64,000 nucleotides of DNA from Streptomyces sp. NBC_00878 (GCF_026341515.1 NZ_JAPEOK010000001.1:5828001-5892000); one strand, 5' to 3'. Counted from the first letter of the stretch, positions 1-8,454 are shown. Translations and numbers: made by a program. Notes: a model not told the origin generated them from the letters alone.

Positions 1-2078
1 AGCTCGATCCCGTCATCGGACGGGACCAGGAAATTCGTCGGGTCGTGCAGGTGCTGTCCCGCCGCACGAAGAACAACCCCGTCCTCATCGGCGAGCCCGG
101 CGTCGGCAAGACCGCCGTCGTCGAGGGGCTCGCCCAGCGGATCGTGAAGGGCGATGTGCCCGAGTCGCTCAAGAACAAGCGGCTCGTCTCGCTGGACCTG
201 GGCGCGATGGTGGCCGGGGCCAAGTACCGCGGTGAGTTCGAGGAGCGCCTGAAGACCGTCCTGGCCGAGATCAAGGACTCCGACGGGCAGATCATCACCT
301 TCATCGACGAACTGCACACCGTCGTGGGCGCGGGTGCCGGTGGCGATTCCTCCATGGACGCCGGCAACATGCTGAAGCCGATGCTCGCCCGCGGTGAGCT
401 GCGCATGGTCGGTGCGACGACCCTGGACGAGTACCGGGAGCGGATCGAGAAGGACCCCGCCCTCGAACGCCGCTTCCAGCAGGTGCTGGTCGCCGAGCCG
501 ACCGTCGAGGACACCATCGCGATCCTGCGCGGCCTCAAGGGACGGTACGAGGCCCACCACAAGGTCGTGATCGCGGACAGCGCGCTCGTCGCCGCCGCGA
601 CCCTCTCCGACCGGTACATCACCTCCCGCTTCCTGCCCGACAAGGCCATCGACCTCGTCGACGAGTCCGCGTCCCGGCTGCGCATGGAGATCGACTCGTC
701 CCCGCTGGAGATCGACGAACTCCAGCGCGCCGTCGACCGGTTGCGCATGGAGGAGCTCGCGCTCGACAAGGAGACCGACCCCGCCTCCAAGCAGCGCCTG
801 GAGAAGCTGCGCCGCGACCTCGCCGACAAGGAGGAGGAGCTGCGCGGCCTCACCGCCCGCTGGGAGAAGGAGAAGCAGTCCCTCAACCGCGTCGGTGAGC
901 TGAAGGAGAAGCTCGACGAACTGCGCGGCCAGGCCGAACGGGCCCAGCGCGACGGCGACTTCGACACCGCCTCCAAGCTCCTGTACGGCGAGATCCCCAC
1001 CCTGGAAAGGGACTTGGAGGAGGCCTCCGAGGCCGAGGAGGAAGCCGCCAAGGGCACGATGGTGAAGGAGGAGGTCGGCCCCGACGACATCGCGGACGTG
1101 GTCGGCGCCTGGACCGGCATCCCCGCCGGCCGCCTCCTGGAGGGCGAGACCCAGAAACTCCTGCGCATGGAGGAGGAGTTGGGCCGCAGGCTGATCGGCC
1201 AGACGGAGGCGGTGCAGGCCGTCTCGGACGCCGTACGCCGCACCCGCGCGGGCATCGCCGACCCGGACCGCCCGACCGGCTCCTTCCTCTTCCTCGGCCC
1301 GACCGGCGTCGGTAAGACCGAACTCGCCAAGGCCCTCGCGGACTTCCTCTTCGACGACGAGCGGGCCATGGTCCGTATCGACATGAGCGAGTACGGGGAG
1401 AAGCACAGCGTGGCCCGGCTGGTCGGCGCGCCGCCCGGCTACATCGGGTACGAGGAGGGCGGCCAGCTGACCGAGGCGGTCCGCCGCCGCCCGTACAGCG
1501 TCGTGCTCCTCGACGAGGTGGAGAAGGCGCACCCGGAGGTCTTCGACATCCTGCTCCAGGTGCTGGACGACGGCCGCCTGACGGACGGTCAGGGGCGCAC
1601 GGTCGACTTCCGCAACACCATCCTGATCCTCACCTCGAACCTCGGCAGCCAGTACCTGGTCGAGCCGCTGACGTCCGAGGAGGAGAAGAAGCAGCAGGTC
1701 CTCGAAGTCGTACGGGCCTCCTTCAAGCCGGAGTTCCTCAACCGCCTCGACGACCTGGTCGTCTTCTCGGCGCTCGACCGTACGGAGTTGGAGCGGATCG
1801 CCAGGCTCCAGGTCGACCGGCTCGCGAAGCGGCTCGCCGAGCGGCGGCTGACCCTGGAGGTCACCGACGCGGCGCTGGCCTGGCTCGCGGACGAGGGCAA
1901 CGACCCGGCGTACGGGGCCCGGCCGCTGCGGCGGCTCGTCCAGACCGCCATCGGTGACCGGCTCGCCAAGGAGATCCTCTCGGGGGAGGTCGCGGACGGC
2001 GACACGGTCCGCGTCGACGCGTTCGGCGACGGCCTGATCGTCGGCCCGGCGCCGACTGCCTCCGGCAAGGAGCTGTAG
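1..2078 (+). CDS. clpB: ATP-dependent chaperone ClpB, 5'-truncated by window edge
   Basis: Hsp100 disaggregase of the AAA+ family; with DnaK/DnaJ/GrpE it pulls polypeptides out of aggregates in the cytosol. About 690 residues are visible, read from base 3; ClpB is normally about 860-870 residues, so roughly 170 N-terminal residues (N domain and the start of NBD1) lie outside. Seen in order: Walker [10 protein letters not shown] (bases 90-116), Walker B FIDELHT (about 301), a long charged coiled-coil middle domain (about 690-1080) that separates ClpB from ClpC and ClpA, second Walker [10 protein letters not shown] (about 1297) and sensor motif [12 protein letters not shown] (about 1507). The ORF can be opened at GTG 45, but that lies inside the conserved domain and is not the real start. 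The upstream promoter, normally under HspR control in Streptomyces, is not in the window. A nested hairpin follows the stop. Very sure. Confidence 0.97.
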   Translation, partial: LDPVIGRDQEIRRVVQVLSRRTKNNPVLIGEPGVGKTAVVEGLAQRIVKGDVPESLKNKRLVSLDLGAMVAGAKYRGEFEERLKTVLAEIKDSDGQIITFIDELHTVVGAGAGGDSSMDAGNMLKPMLARGELRMVGATTLDEYRERIEKDPALERRFQQVLVAEPTVEDTIAILRGLKGRYEAHHKVVIADSALVAAATLSDRYITSRFLPDKAIDLVDESASRLRMEIDSSPLEIDELQRAVDRLRMEELALDKETDPASKQRLEKLRRDLADKEEELRGLTARWEKEKQSLNRVGELKEKLDELRGQAERAQRDGDFDTASKLLYGEIPTLERDLEEASEAEEEAAKGTMVKEEVGPDDIADVVGAWTGIPAGRLLEGETQKLLRMEEELGRRLIGQTEAVQAVSDAVRRTRAGIADPDRPTGSFLFLGPTGVGKTELAKALADFLFDDERAMVRIDMSEYGEKHSVARLVGAPPGYIGYEEGGQLTEAVRRRPYSVVLLDEVEKAHPEVFDILLQVLDDGRLTDGQGRTVDFRNTILILTSNLGSQYLVEPLTSEEEKKQQVLEVVRASFKPEFLNRLDDLVVFSALDRTELERIARLQVDRLAKRLAERRLTLEVTDAALAWLADEGNDPAYGARPLRRLVQTAIGDRLAKEILSGEVADGDTVRVDAFGDGLIVGPAPTASGKEL

Positions 2079-2125
2079 GGAGGCCGGAGTTCGCCTGCGG
2101 GCGCGCGGGCGCGTGGGGGCTGGTC

Positions 2126-2199
2126 GCGCAGTCCCCCGCGCCCCTGAAGACGAAAGGCGGAGGCGCAGCCCCGCCTTTCGGGGGCGCGGGGAACTGCGC
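2126..2199. terminator. Nested hairpin between convergent genes (repeat family A)
   Basis: Outer arms resemble GCGCAGTTCCCCGCGCCCC (2126-2144) and its complement (2181-2199). An inner perfect 9-bp stem GAAAGGCGG/CCGCCTTTC lies at 2152-2160/2171-2179. It separates the ends of clpB and the convergent DUF2617 gene, so it probably terminates both. The same outer arm recurs near 16060, 16125, 25660 and 39400. Confidence 0.7.
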
Positions 2200-2248
2200 A
2201 CTCAGCCCAGAACAACCCGCACCCGCACAACCAAACCTCACCCACCCC

Positions 2249-2767
2249 TCACGCAGGCGCAGTCACCCGCACCCCCACCCTCGTACGCGTAGCCACCAGT
2301 TGCCCGTCCTGCGGATACGCGTGCCACGTACGCCAGTGCATTTGCCCCTGGTGCCGCTGGGCGAGCATCGCCGTGAACGCGTGCGGGCTGCCGGGGAAAA
2401 CCCCCGCCAGACCGTTCGGATGGTCGGCCACCAGCGCGAGCAACTCCTGCGCGCGCCCCGCGAACGAGCCCCGCGACAGCGTCTCCACCCGCGCGGCGAA
2501 CTCGTACTCCCAGTCGCCCATCCGCTTGGCGACGCCGAGCGGCAACGGCGTGCTGCTGCCCGGGATGCAGGCGACGGTCTCCGAACAGCTGCCCCGCGCC
2601 TCCTCCAGCAGCACCTGGTGGGACGCCCCGAGCAGTCTCAACTGAAGCTTCGAACCCGAGAGTTCGAGATCGAGCGTGGCCAGCGCGGGCAGCGGTTCGC
2701 GACCAAGGGTCCAGGCGAGATCGGCCGCGCGCGTGTCGGTATAGGCGGTGTTGAGGGTCGTGAGCAT
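2249..2767 (-). CDS. DUF2617 family protein
   Basis: Conserved actinobacterial protein of unknown function, recognised from its opening LTTLNTAYTDTRAADLAW and the stretch DHPNGLAGVFPGSPHAFTA; about 172 residues from the chosen start. It has no signal peptide or membrane segment and looks like a small cytosolic alpha/beta protein. A longer reading opens at 2785, but the ATG at 2767 gives the family's usual N-terminus and has a GCGGAG ribosome site about 10 bases upstream. It is convergent with clpB across the nested hairpin and apparently monocistronic. Family assignment is good; function is unknown. Confidence 0.85.
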   Translation of the reverse strand: MLTTLNTAYTDTRAADLAWTLGREPLPALATLDLELSGSKLQLRLLGASHQVLLEEARGSCSETVACIPGSSTPLPLGVAKRMGDWEYEFAARVETLSRGSFAGRAQELLALVADHPNGLAGVFPGSPHAFTAMLAQRHQGQMHWRTWHAYPQDGQLVATRTRVGVRVTAPA

Positions 2768-3060
2768 GGGTCGGCTCCGCTGCACGCAAAAGGGTGGGGT
2801 TGGTGTCTGTGAAGAGTGAGGGCGAGTCGGTCCGTCGCACCCCGGTCGGCGCCGGGCGGGGATTGGGCCCGGGCGGCCAGGTCAGAAAGATGTTCCGGGG
2901 TCTGCGTCGGCGATTACGAGGGAATCATGAACGGCGCGTCCGCCACAGCGTTTTTACCCAACTTCGTAGGGTTTCCATCCCCCCGAGGGCTCCACAGCTC
3001 AACTGTTCAAGCAGGAGGTGCGCCATTGGCTCACACGTGCGCCTTCACGCCCCCCGCGCT

Positions 3061-3096
3061 CTCAACGCCCCTCAACGCCCCTCAACATTCCTCAAC
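3061..3096. repeat. CTCAAC hexamer repeated four times at exact 10-bp phase
   Basis: CTCAAC starts at 3061, 3071, 3081 and 3091, one per helical turn. An equally phased three-copy array occurs at 50331-50356 just upstream of the second XRE gene. Confidence 0.75.
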
Positions 3097-3137
3097 ACTC
3101 CCGACAACAGTCCTGACGACATTCCCGGCACTCCTCC

Positions 3138-3213
3138 GCCTCCCCTGCCCTCCCCGCCCGTCCCCGCTGGTCCCCGCCTCCCCTGCCCTCCCCGCCCGTC
3201 CCCGCTGGTCCCC
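3138..3213. repeat. 38-bp tandem repeat, two copies plus a partial third
   Basis: Units 3138-3175 and 3176-3213 are identical; the first bases of a third copy follow. C-rich, non-coding. Confidence 0.8.
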
Positions 3214-3343
3214 GCCTCCCCCTCGGCTCCCTTCTGACGCGCCCTCAACAGGGAAGCGTCCGCCGGGAGATGACTCCCGGCGGACGCCGGTGGTGCCGGA
3301 CGGTCCGGACGCGGTTCCCCGTCCGGAGCTCAGCTGCCCCGTG

Positions 3344-3595
3344 TCAGCTGCCTCCGCCGCATCCGCCCCCACCGCCCCCGCAGGACGACGACCCGCCTCC
3401 GCAGGACGAGCCGCCACCGCACGAAGAACCTCCCGTTGAGCAGGCGGCGCCCCCGCCCGAGTTCGAACCCGAGCCGCCCGCCCACCAACTGTGCCTGGAC
3501 CGGCGCGAACGCTGCCTGCTGCCACCCGTTGCGCGGGACACGAGTGCCACGACGATCACGACGACGAACACCGCCAGGATGATGCCTACGATCAT
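3344..3595 (-). CDS. Small membrane-anchored Gly/Ser/Cys-rich protein (83 aa)
   Basis: Not a family I can name. Residues 1-20 form one very hydrophobic helix (MIVGIILAVFVVVIVVALVS), followed by an Arg-rich patch (27-33). A C-terminal tail of almost only Gly, Ser and Cys follows, with cysteines at 52, 59, 65, 72 and 79, evenly spaced every 6-7 residues. The ATG at 3595 is preceded by a strong AGGAGGGT ribosome site, which supports real expression. Topology is probably N-out/C-in or a signal anchor. Cys/Gly tails like this close some actinobacterial membrane proteins (for example the TIGR04222 group); possible roles are metal binding, disulfide cross-linking or a peptide precursor. All of these are inference. 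Confidence 0.65.
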   Translation of the reverse strand: MIVGIILAVFVVVIVVALVSRATGGSRQRSRRSRHSWWAGGSGSNSGGGAACSTGGSSCGGGSSCGGGSSSCGGGGGGCGGGS

Positions 3596-3742
3596 GGCGC
3601 CACCCTCCTTCCGTTCCCCCGAAGCGGCCCCCCGTGGGCTCAGCTTCTCGTTCTGCTTCTTTTGTGAAAGGGGGATGCCCCCGCGCCTCACGGACCAAAG
3701 CAGAGTTGAGCAAGTCCAGAGGTTGAGCGCAGGATGGCGGTC

Positions 3743-4951
3743 ATGACCTCCAACGCGCGCCGCCCCTTCCTCAACCGCCGCCTGGCCGAGTTCGGCACGA
3801 CGATCTTCGCCGAGATGTCGACCCTGGCCCTGAGCACCGGTTCGATCAACCTCGGCCAGGGTTTCCCCGACACCGACGGCCCCGAGGAAATCCGCGAGGC
3901 GGCGGTACGGGCGCTGCGCGACGGGCGCGGCAACCAGTACCCACCGGGCCCGGGCGTCCCCGAGCTGCGTACGGCGATCACCGCGCACCAGGAGCACCGG
4001 TACGGCCTCACGTTCGACCCCGACACCGAGGTACTGGTCACCGCGGGCGCCACGGAGGCCATCGCCGCCACCCTGTTGGCCCTCCTCGAACCGGGCGACG
4101 AGGTCATCGCCCTGGAGCCGTACTACGACTCGTACGCGGCCTGCATCGCGATGGCGGGCGGTACGCGCGTCCCGGTCACCCTGCGCCCGCAAGAGGACAC
4201 CCACGACGGGGTCGTACACCGGCGCTTCCGCCTGGACCTGGACGAGCTGCGCGACGCGGTCACGGACAACACCCGGCTGCTGCTGATCAACACCCCGCAC
4301 AACCCGACCGGCACGGTCCTCACCCGCGAGGAGCTCACCGCGATCGCCGAACTGGCCGTCGAGCGGGACCTGTTGGTCGTCACCGACGAGGTGTACGAGC
4401 ACCTGGTCTTCGGCGGGGCCGAGCACATCCCGCTCGCGACGCTGCCCGGGATGCGCGGTCGTACGGTCACCATCGGAAGCGCGGGCAAGAGCTTCTCGTT
4501 CACCGGCTGGAAGGTGGGCTGGGTGACGGCCGCGCCCGACCTGGTGACGGCGGTGCGCTCGGCCAAGCAGTTCCTGACGTACGTGGCCTCGGGGCCGTTC
4601 CAGTACGCGGTCGCCGAGGCGCTGGCGCTGCCCGACTCGTACTTCGAGGCGTTCCGCGCGGACATGCGGGCCAAGCGGGACCTGCTCGGCGCGGGGCTCA
4701 CGGAGGCGGGCTTCGAGGTGTTCGAGCCGGCCGGGACGTACTTCATCACCACCGACATCCGGCCGCTCGGCGAGAGCGACGGGTTCGCGTTCTGCCGTGC
4801 CCTGCCCGAGCGGGCGGGCGTGGTCGCCATCCCGAACGCCGTCTTCTACGACCACCGCGACGCCGGAGCGCCCTTCGTCCGTTTCGCGTTCTGCAAGCAG
4901 ATGCCGGTCCTGGAGGAGGCGGTCGGCCGCCTCAAGACGCTGGGCGGGTAA
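3743..4951 (+). CDS. Class I/II PLP-dependent aminotransferase (DapC/kynurenine aminotransferase-like)
   Basis: Fold-type I aminotransferase, 402 residues, the usual length. Seen: INLGQGFPD near the N-terminus, NTPHNPTG, DEVYEHL, and the PLP-lysine motif SAGKSFSFTGWKVGW with Lys near residue 249. Members of this subgroup act on N-succinyl-diaminopimelate, kynurenine, glutamine or methionine 2-oxo acids; the sequence does not separate these. An ATG at 3734 precedes it, but AGGA at 3731-3734 is optimally placed only for the ATG at 3743. It is monocistronic and faces the toxin-antitoxin pair across a hairpin. A kynurenine role would fit kynA/kynU elsewhere in the window, but they are 17 kb apart. 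Confidence 0.9.
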   Translation: MTSNARRPFLNRRLAEFGTTIFAEMSTLALSTGSINLGQGFPDTDGPEEIREAAVRALRDGRGNQYPPGPGVPELRTAITAHQEHRYGLTFDPDTEVLVTAGATEAIAATLLALLEPGDEVIALEPYYDSYAACIAMAGGTRVPVTLRPQEDTHDGVVHRRFRLDLDELRDAVTDNTRLLLINTPHNPTGTVLTREELTAIAELAVERDLLVVTDEVYEHLVFGGAEHIPLATLPGMRGRTVTIGSAGKSFSFTGWKVGWVTAAPDLVTAVRSAKQFLTYVASGPFQYAVAEALALPDSYFEAFRADMRAKRDLLGAGLTEAGFEVFEPAGTYFITTDIRPLGESDGFAFCRALPERAGVVAIPNAVFYDHRDAGAPFVRFAFCKQMPVLEEAVGRLKTLGG

Positions 4952-5006
4952 CAGCCGTACGGCACGGCCGCGCTGTGGGCGCCCGCAGCGAAGTGGCTCC
5001 GGCCGT

Positions 5007-5035
5007 GGGCGGGCTGCCCCGAGGGGCGCCCGCCC
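5007..5035. terminator. Hairpin between convergent aminotransferase and toxin genes
   Basis: GGGCGGGC (5007-5014) pairs with GCCCGCCC (5028-5035), with an inner GCCCC/GGGGC extension. It is followed by no U-tract, as usual in Streptomyces. Confidence 0.65.
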
Positions 5036-5036
5036 G

Positions 5037-5422
5037 TCAGGGCCAGGTGCGCTCGATGCGGTCGAGCCGCACTGCGTACGCCGCCGGACCGCCCTTTTCG
5101 ACGGCCCGGTGGATCGCGTCACAGCGTGCGACGAGCCGTTCGACCATCTCGGCGCTGCGAAGCTGCTGGTTGTCCAGGTAGAACAGCACCGCCTCGCGCT
5201 CCAGGACGGGCCGGATTTCCAGGTCCCGGGTCTTGATCCGACCGTCCTTCGACAGCGGACCCAGGACCTGTCGAGACCGTGAGTGATCCACTCCTCGTCG
5301 GGAACGTTGTGGCCGTCGTCCGGGAAGACGTCCCCGATTCGGTGAACCGTCCACCCGCAGGCTCTCAGCCCCTCGGAGACACGACGACCGAGATTCCGGT
5401 CGAGGAAGAACTCAGGCGACAA
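5037..5422 (-). pseudogene. PIN-like toxin (VapC45-type), frameshifted
   Basis: Two overlapping frames join into one PIN-like ribonuclease toxin of about 128 residues. The first frame gives MSPEFFLDRNLGRRVSEG through DEEWITHGLDRSWV; the second gives PLSKDGRIKTRDLEIRP to RLDRIERTWP. They meet near 5255-5262, where one C appears to be missing on the coding strand (GTCCG where GTCCCG would keep frame). The N-terminal Asp of FLDRNL and the acidic DEEW match the expected active-site positions of this fold. The start is TTG 5422 and overlaps the end of the antitoxin by 11 bp, so translation is probably coupled. Either the toxin is inactivated, or this is an assembly error at a short C run, or a ribosomal frameshift occurs. 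Family knowledge: VapC-type PIN toxins cleave RNA. Confidence 0.75.
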
Positions 5423-6068
5423 GGTGCACCACTGCCTGGCAGAGCGCGTCCACCTGCTCAGGCGTCATGTCGTAGTCGTACGCGATGTCCTCGACGGTCT
5501 CCCCGGCCTCCCACAGGTCGGTGATGGCCTGGACCGTGACTCGGTTGGCGGCGACCACGGGGAGACCGTGGCCGAACCTCGGATCGATCACGACGGGGAC
5601 GGAGGCCGGGTATTGCCTCAGTCGCAGGCTGGAGGGGAAGTCGTCGCCCGGCTCCCAGGTGAGGTACCGGAGATAGTCGGAGACCACTTCGTGGATGGGG
5701 ACCTGGCCGTCGCGGGCTCTGCGGAGATCTCCCCAACCGTGCTCGATGAAGATGTCCACGCCGTCCGTCGCGATCCGCTTGGACACGAGGCCATAGGGAG
5801 TGTCGAAGGCGTCCCGGACAGCGGCAGCAGCCTCCCTGATCTCGCTCATGCGGAGCCCCAGGGAACGCAGAGAACGAAGGACGTGCGCCTCGGCCACCGC
5901 GATGAACGGCACCGAAGGCTGCCCCTTCCGTACCGGCCCTACCTGGTGGACCAGTGGTGCTCCGGCGGCCTTGCCCTTCAGCCACGAGGTGAGAGTCGAC
6001 TGGGGAATCTCAAGGTAGGAGGCCGTTTCTGTGGGCGTCAGAAGCCCGTCCTGGAATCTGTCGACCAT
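5412..6068 (-). CDS. Antitoxin with MerR-like HTH and C-terminal DUF433 (VapB45-type)
   Basis: 218 residues. The N-terminal part LLTPTETASYLEIPQSTLTSW is a MerR/excisionase-like winged helix that should bind the operon's promoter. The C-terminal part (about 150-218), with FGHGLPVVAANRVTVQAI and the helical TVEDIAYDYDMTPEQV, is a DUF433 domain, the antitoxin fold paired with PIN-like toxins in M. tuberculosis VapBC45. The frame opens far upstream at 6287, but ATG 6068 has a textbook AGGAGGAGG ribosome site 6-8 bases away, so it is chosen. It precedes and overlaps the frameshifted toxin. Autoregulation is likely by family habit; no clear operator was identified. Confidence 0.85.
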   Translation of the reverse strand: MVDRFQDGLLTPTETASYLEIPQSTLTSWLKGKAAGAPLVHQVGPVRKGQPSVPFIAVAEAHVLRSLRSLGLRMSEIREAAAAVRDAFDTPYGLVSKRIATDGVDIFIEHGWGDLRRARDGQVPIHEVVSDYLRYLTWEPGDDFPSSLRLRQYPASVPVVIDPRFGHGLPVVAANRVTVQAITDLWEAGETVEDIAYDYDMTPEQVDALCQAVVHLVA

Positions 6069-6153
6069 GCCCGACCTCCTCCTGATACCGGGTTTCGCAT
6101 CGTCGCACATCAAGATTCCCACCTGAGGGTGGACCGCACACCCAGCCACCGGC

Positions 6154-7050
6154 TCAGCCGGCCGCACGAAGACGGTCCCCGGACCTGCAGTCCCGGCAAC
6201 GGCCGGGTTCCGCCGCGCGGAACCCCCGGTCGCAGCCGTCGCAGTTCCGCATGGGCGCGACTGCTGGACGTACTGCGGGTTCTGCACCTCTGGCCGGGGC
6301 GGACAGGGGCGTCTCCTTGAGTCGGTAGGCGAGGATGCCGGCCGGGCGGACCAGGAGGTTGCCCGGGAGTCCTGCGGTGAGGTGGTCGGTGATCTGCGTG
6401 GGCAGGAGGCCTGCCGCGAGCCACCGGGTGACGGCCGGGGCGAGGCGGACGGCGTCCTGCGCCGACAGGACGAGGCGAGGGTCGACCCGGCGCAGGGCAG
6501 CGAGTACGGCGATGGCCCGCGGGTCGGCGTCGGCGAGCGGGACCGGTGTCTCTGCCTCGGCCTGTACGGGCGTGGCCGCCGTTTCCTCCGCAGGCACGGA
6601 CGTGGGTGTGACCGCAGCGGCGGCGGCCTGCTTCCGGGTCCGACGCGGCTTCGGCGGCTTCGGTGGCTTGGGAGGCCCGTCCGGATCCGGATCCGGATCG
6701 CCGCCGGGTACGTCGTAGAAGTACGTCCGAGTACGGACCTGCCCGGTGGGTGTTCGCTCGCGGCGGCGCTCCAGGTATCCGGCCGCTTCGAGTTCCCTGA
6801 GCGCCCGCGAGATCAGGATCTCGCCCTCGGTGAAGTGCTCACACAGGGCGGCGATGGTCACGGGTGTGCCGGTGGGCAGGGAGAGGATGTACACCGCGAC
6901 GCCGACCGTGACCGCGCTGCCGCGCCGCTGGGCGAGGGCATTGGCGATCACGGTGAAGTCGGCCGTGAGGCGGGTGCGTACGTGGATCACGCCGGAGGTG
7001 GGAGCTCCGGCGTCGGCGCGCAGGCGCGCGTTAGACTGCGGCTCAGCCAT
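6154..7050 (-). CDS. Helix-turn-helix domain protein with C-terminal zinc-ribbon-like motif
   Basis: About 298 residues. The N-terminal third (VIHVRTRLTADFTVIANALAQ, then a winged-helix segment ALCEHFTEGEILISRALREL) belongs to a Streptomyces HTH family often annotated as MarR-like or replication-initiator-like. The middle is a Pro/Lys/Ala-rich linker including DPDPDPDGPPKPPKPPKP. The C-terminus has a helical domain and ends with CDGC-x13-CRDC, a likely zinc knuckle. ATG 7050 gives the family N-terminus; its ribosome site (AGGAAG) is distant, so the start is moderately certain. It lies 86 bp upstream of the antitoxin on the same strand and could be co-transcribed. Target unknown. Confidence 0.75.
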   Translation of the reverse strand: MAEPQSNARLRADAGAPTSGVIHVRTRLTADFTVIANALAQRRGSAVTVGVAVYILSLPTGTPVTIAALCEHFTEGEILISRALRELEAAGYLERRRERTPTGQVRTRTYFYDVPGGDPDPDPDGPPKPPKPPKPRRTRKQAAAAAVTPTSVPAEETAATPVQAEAETPVPLADADPRAIAVLAALRRVDPRLVLSAQDAVRLAPAVTRWLAAGLLPTQITDHLTAGLPGNLLVRPAGILAYRLKETPLSAPARGAEPAVRPAVAPMRNCDGCDRGFRAAEPGRCRDCRSGDRLRAAG

Positions 7051-7260
7051 CGGGAAGGTGCTACTTCCTGGTTGGTCAGGCCCTCGTTCGGGACGGGAAT
7101 CCCGGCCGGGGGCCGTTTCTGTTTGCGGTTGTCGCGGCGAACGTAACCGTCCGTGTCCCGCCCCTGCAAGCCGGTCACTCGGACGGGTGACGCAGGCTTC
7201 GCGGCCGGGGAGGGTGGGTGGGCGGGTAGTTCTTTCCCCCGGTTCTTTGGGGAGGTCAGT

Positions 7261-7298
7261 GGCCCGCCGGACCCTCGCGGACAAGGGCCCGGCGGGCC
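7261..7298. terminator. Terminator hairpin downstream of DUF397 gene
   Basis: Perfect 10-bp arms GGCCCGCCGG (7261-7270) and CCGGCGGGCC (7289-7298) with inner CCC/GGG pairing. It lies just past the stop of the minus-strand DUF397 gene. Confidence 0.75.
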
Positions 7299-7331
7299 CG
7301 GAAGACGGACGGCGGCCGGGGCCCGGCCGCC

Positions 7332-7634
7332 TCAGGGACGGTGGTGCCCGGCCTTCAACTCGCCTATGAAGGCGGCCCAGACGGCGGTTTCGAAGCACAG
7401 CGCCGGACCGTGCGGGACCTTGCTGTCACGGACGGGGACGACGGCCCTTCCGAACCGGTCGGCCACCTCCACGCAATCGCCCCCCGCCTGATTGCTGTAG
7501 CTGCTCTTACGCCAGGCGGCGCCGTTCAGGCGGAACCCGTCGGCCACCTCCACGCAGTTGCCGCCCTCCTGATTGCTGTAGCTGCTCTTGCGCCACGCGG
7601 CGCCGCTCAGATCGGGACGGGACCTTCGCTCCAC
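7332..7634 (-). CDS. DUF397 domain protein with duplicated core motif
   Basis: 100 residues. DUF397 proteins accompany Scr1/WhiJ-type XRE regulators in Streptomyces and are thought to act with them, perhaps as antitoxin-like partners. The core WRKSSYSNQxGGxCVEVA occurs twice (about residues 14-32 and 41-59), made by an 81-bp direct DNA repeat (copies begin at 7458 and 7539); most family members carry one. The C-terminus VRDSKVPHGPALCFETAVWAAFI is the usual second half. The GTG 7634 start has GGAGG about 10 bases upstream. The gene overlaps the preceding XRE frame by 128 bp, far more than the 1-4 bp usual for this pair. Confidence 0.85.
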   Translation of the reverse strand: MERRSRPDLSGAAWRKSSYSNQEGGNCVEVADGFRLNGAAWRKSSYSNQAGGDCVEVADRFGRAVVPVRDSKVPHGPALCFETAVWAAFIGELKAGHHRP

Positions 7635-8454
7635 GGTGGTTGTCCTCCATCACGGATCGGATCATGTCGAGTGACATGAGCGGGGGCAGAGCTGCCGCCC
7701 GCAGCCGATCGTAAGTCAGCGCGAAACTCCTGACTTCGTCCGGATCCTCGATGAGTTGGCCGTAGTGCGCGCCTTCCGTGTAGGCGGTCTCCGAGCCGTC
7801 CGGCATGGTGAGAACCGTGAGCGAGCCGCCCATGACGTCGTGCTCGCCCTGGTCGAACGGCAGTACCTGCACGGTGATGTGAGGTTCCGCCGTGGTCCCG
7901 AGCAACCGCGCCAACTGCTCACGCATCACCGCCTGGCCGCCGACCGGACGCCGGAGCACCGCCTCGTCGAGGACCACCCACAGCTCGGGACGATCGGGCG
8001 TACCGAGACGCTCCTGTCGTCCCATGCGAAGGGCGACCCGCTCTTCCAACTGCTCCTCGCTGCCGAGCGTTCGACCGACACTCAGCACCGCCCGCGCGTA
8101 GTCCTCCGTCTGCAACAAGCCAGGCACCACATGAGCCGCGTACTCACGGATGGTCACCGCCCGCGCCGAGTACTCCATGAACTTCCGCGACCAGTCCGGA
8201 AACGCCTCCCGGTACACGTACGGCCACAGGTCGATCAGCAGGTCGTCCGCGCCGAGGGCGGTGTCCAGCGCACGCGCCAGTTCCAGCGTGGGCTTCGCTC
8301 CGGAAGCTCGCTCGATCTGCGTGATCCGCGAGCCCACCACGTGCGTTCGGGCGCCGAGTTCGGTCTGGGTCAGTCCGGCCGCCATACGGAGTCTGCGCAC
8401 CCGCGAACCGAACAGCGCCGCCATCGACGTACTGGGGTCAATTCCGTTGGCCAA
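7507..8454 (-). CDS. XRE-family regulator with DUF5753 (WhiJ/Scr1-like)
   Basis: 315 residues. N-terminal HTH: VRRLRMAAGLTQTELGARTH and SRITQIERASG. The rest is the DUF5753 ligand-or-partner domain, including YAAHVVPGLLQTEDYARAV and VLDEAVLRRPVGG. Such proteins (WhiJ in S. coelicolor) modulate development together with a DUF397 protein and an RsbW-like ATPase, both adjacent here. The TTG 8454 start has GGAAG 8 bases upstream; an alternative ATG lies ten codons in. The final 40 or so residues (GAKVPSRSERRRVAQEQLQQ onward) are Arg/Gln-rich and lie over the DUF397 gene in another frame. They look like read-through after loss of the ancestral stop. Confidence 0.88.
   Translation of the reverse strand: MANGIDPSTSMAALFGSRVRRLRMAAGLTQTELGARTHVVGSRITQIERASGAKPTLELARALDTALGADDLLIDLWPYVYREAFPDWSRKFMEYSARAVTIREYAAHVVPGLLQTEDYARAVLSVGRTLGSEEQLEERVALRMGRQERLGTPDRPELWVVLDEAVLRRPVGGQAVMREQLARLLGTTAEPHITVQVLPFDQGEHDVMGGSLTVLTMPDGSETAYTEGAHYGQLIEDPDEVRSFALTYDRLRAAALPPLMSLDMIRSVMEDNHRGAKVPSRSERRRVAQEQLQQSGGRQLRGGGRRVPPERRRLA

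Larger units (their letters stand above)
2768..3343. other. Gene-free interval, repeat-rich
   Basis: No convincing gene on either strand; the open frames here are C-rich shadows. It holds the upstream region of the DUF2617 gene, a four-fold CTCAAC array (3061-3096), a 38-bp direct repeat (3138-3213) and, next to the following gene's end, an arm pair TCCGGCGGACG/CGTCCGCCGGG (about 3257-3290) that could act as a terminator. Confidence 0.6.

Noticed and set aside
2816..3439. Plus-strand ORF rich in Pro/Ser/Ala
   Set aside because: Made by C-rich repeats, no ribosome site or family features, and it overlaps the well-supported small membrane protein gene.
3344..5422. 692-residue minus-strand ORF
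   Set aside because: It is only the toxin's first frame running antisense through the aminotransferase and ending in the small Gly/Cys protein's frame; the middle is a shadow.
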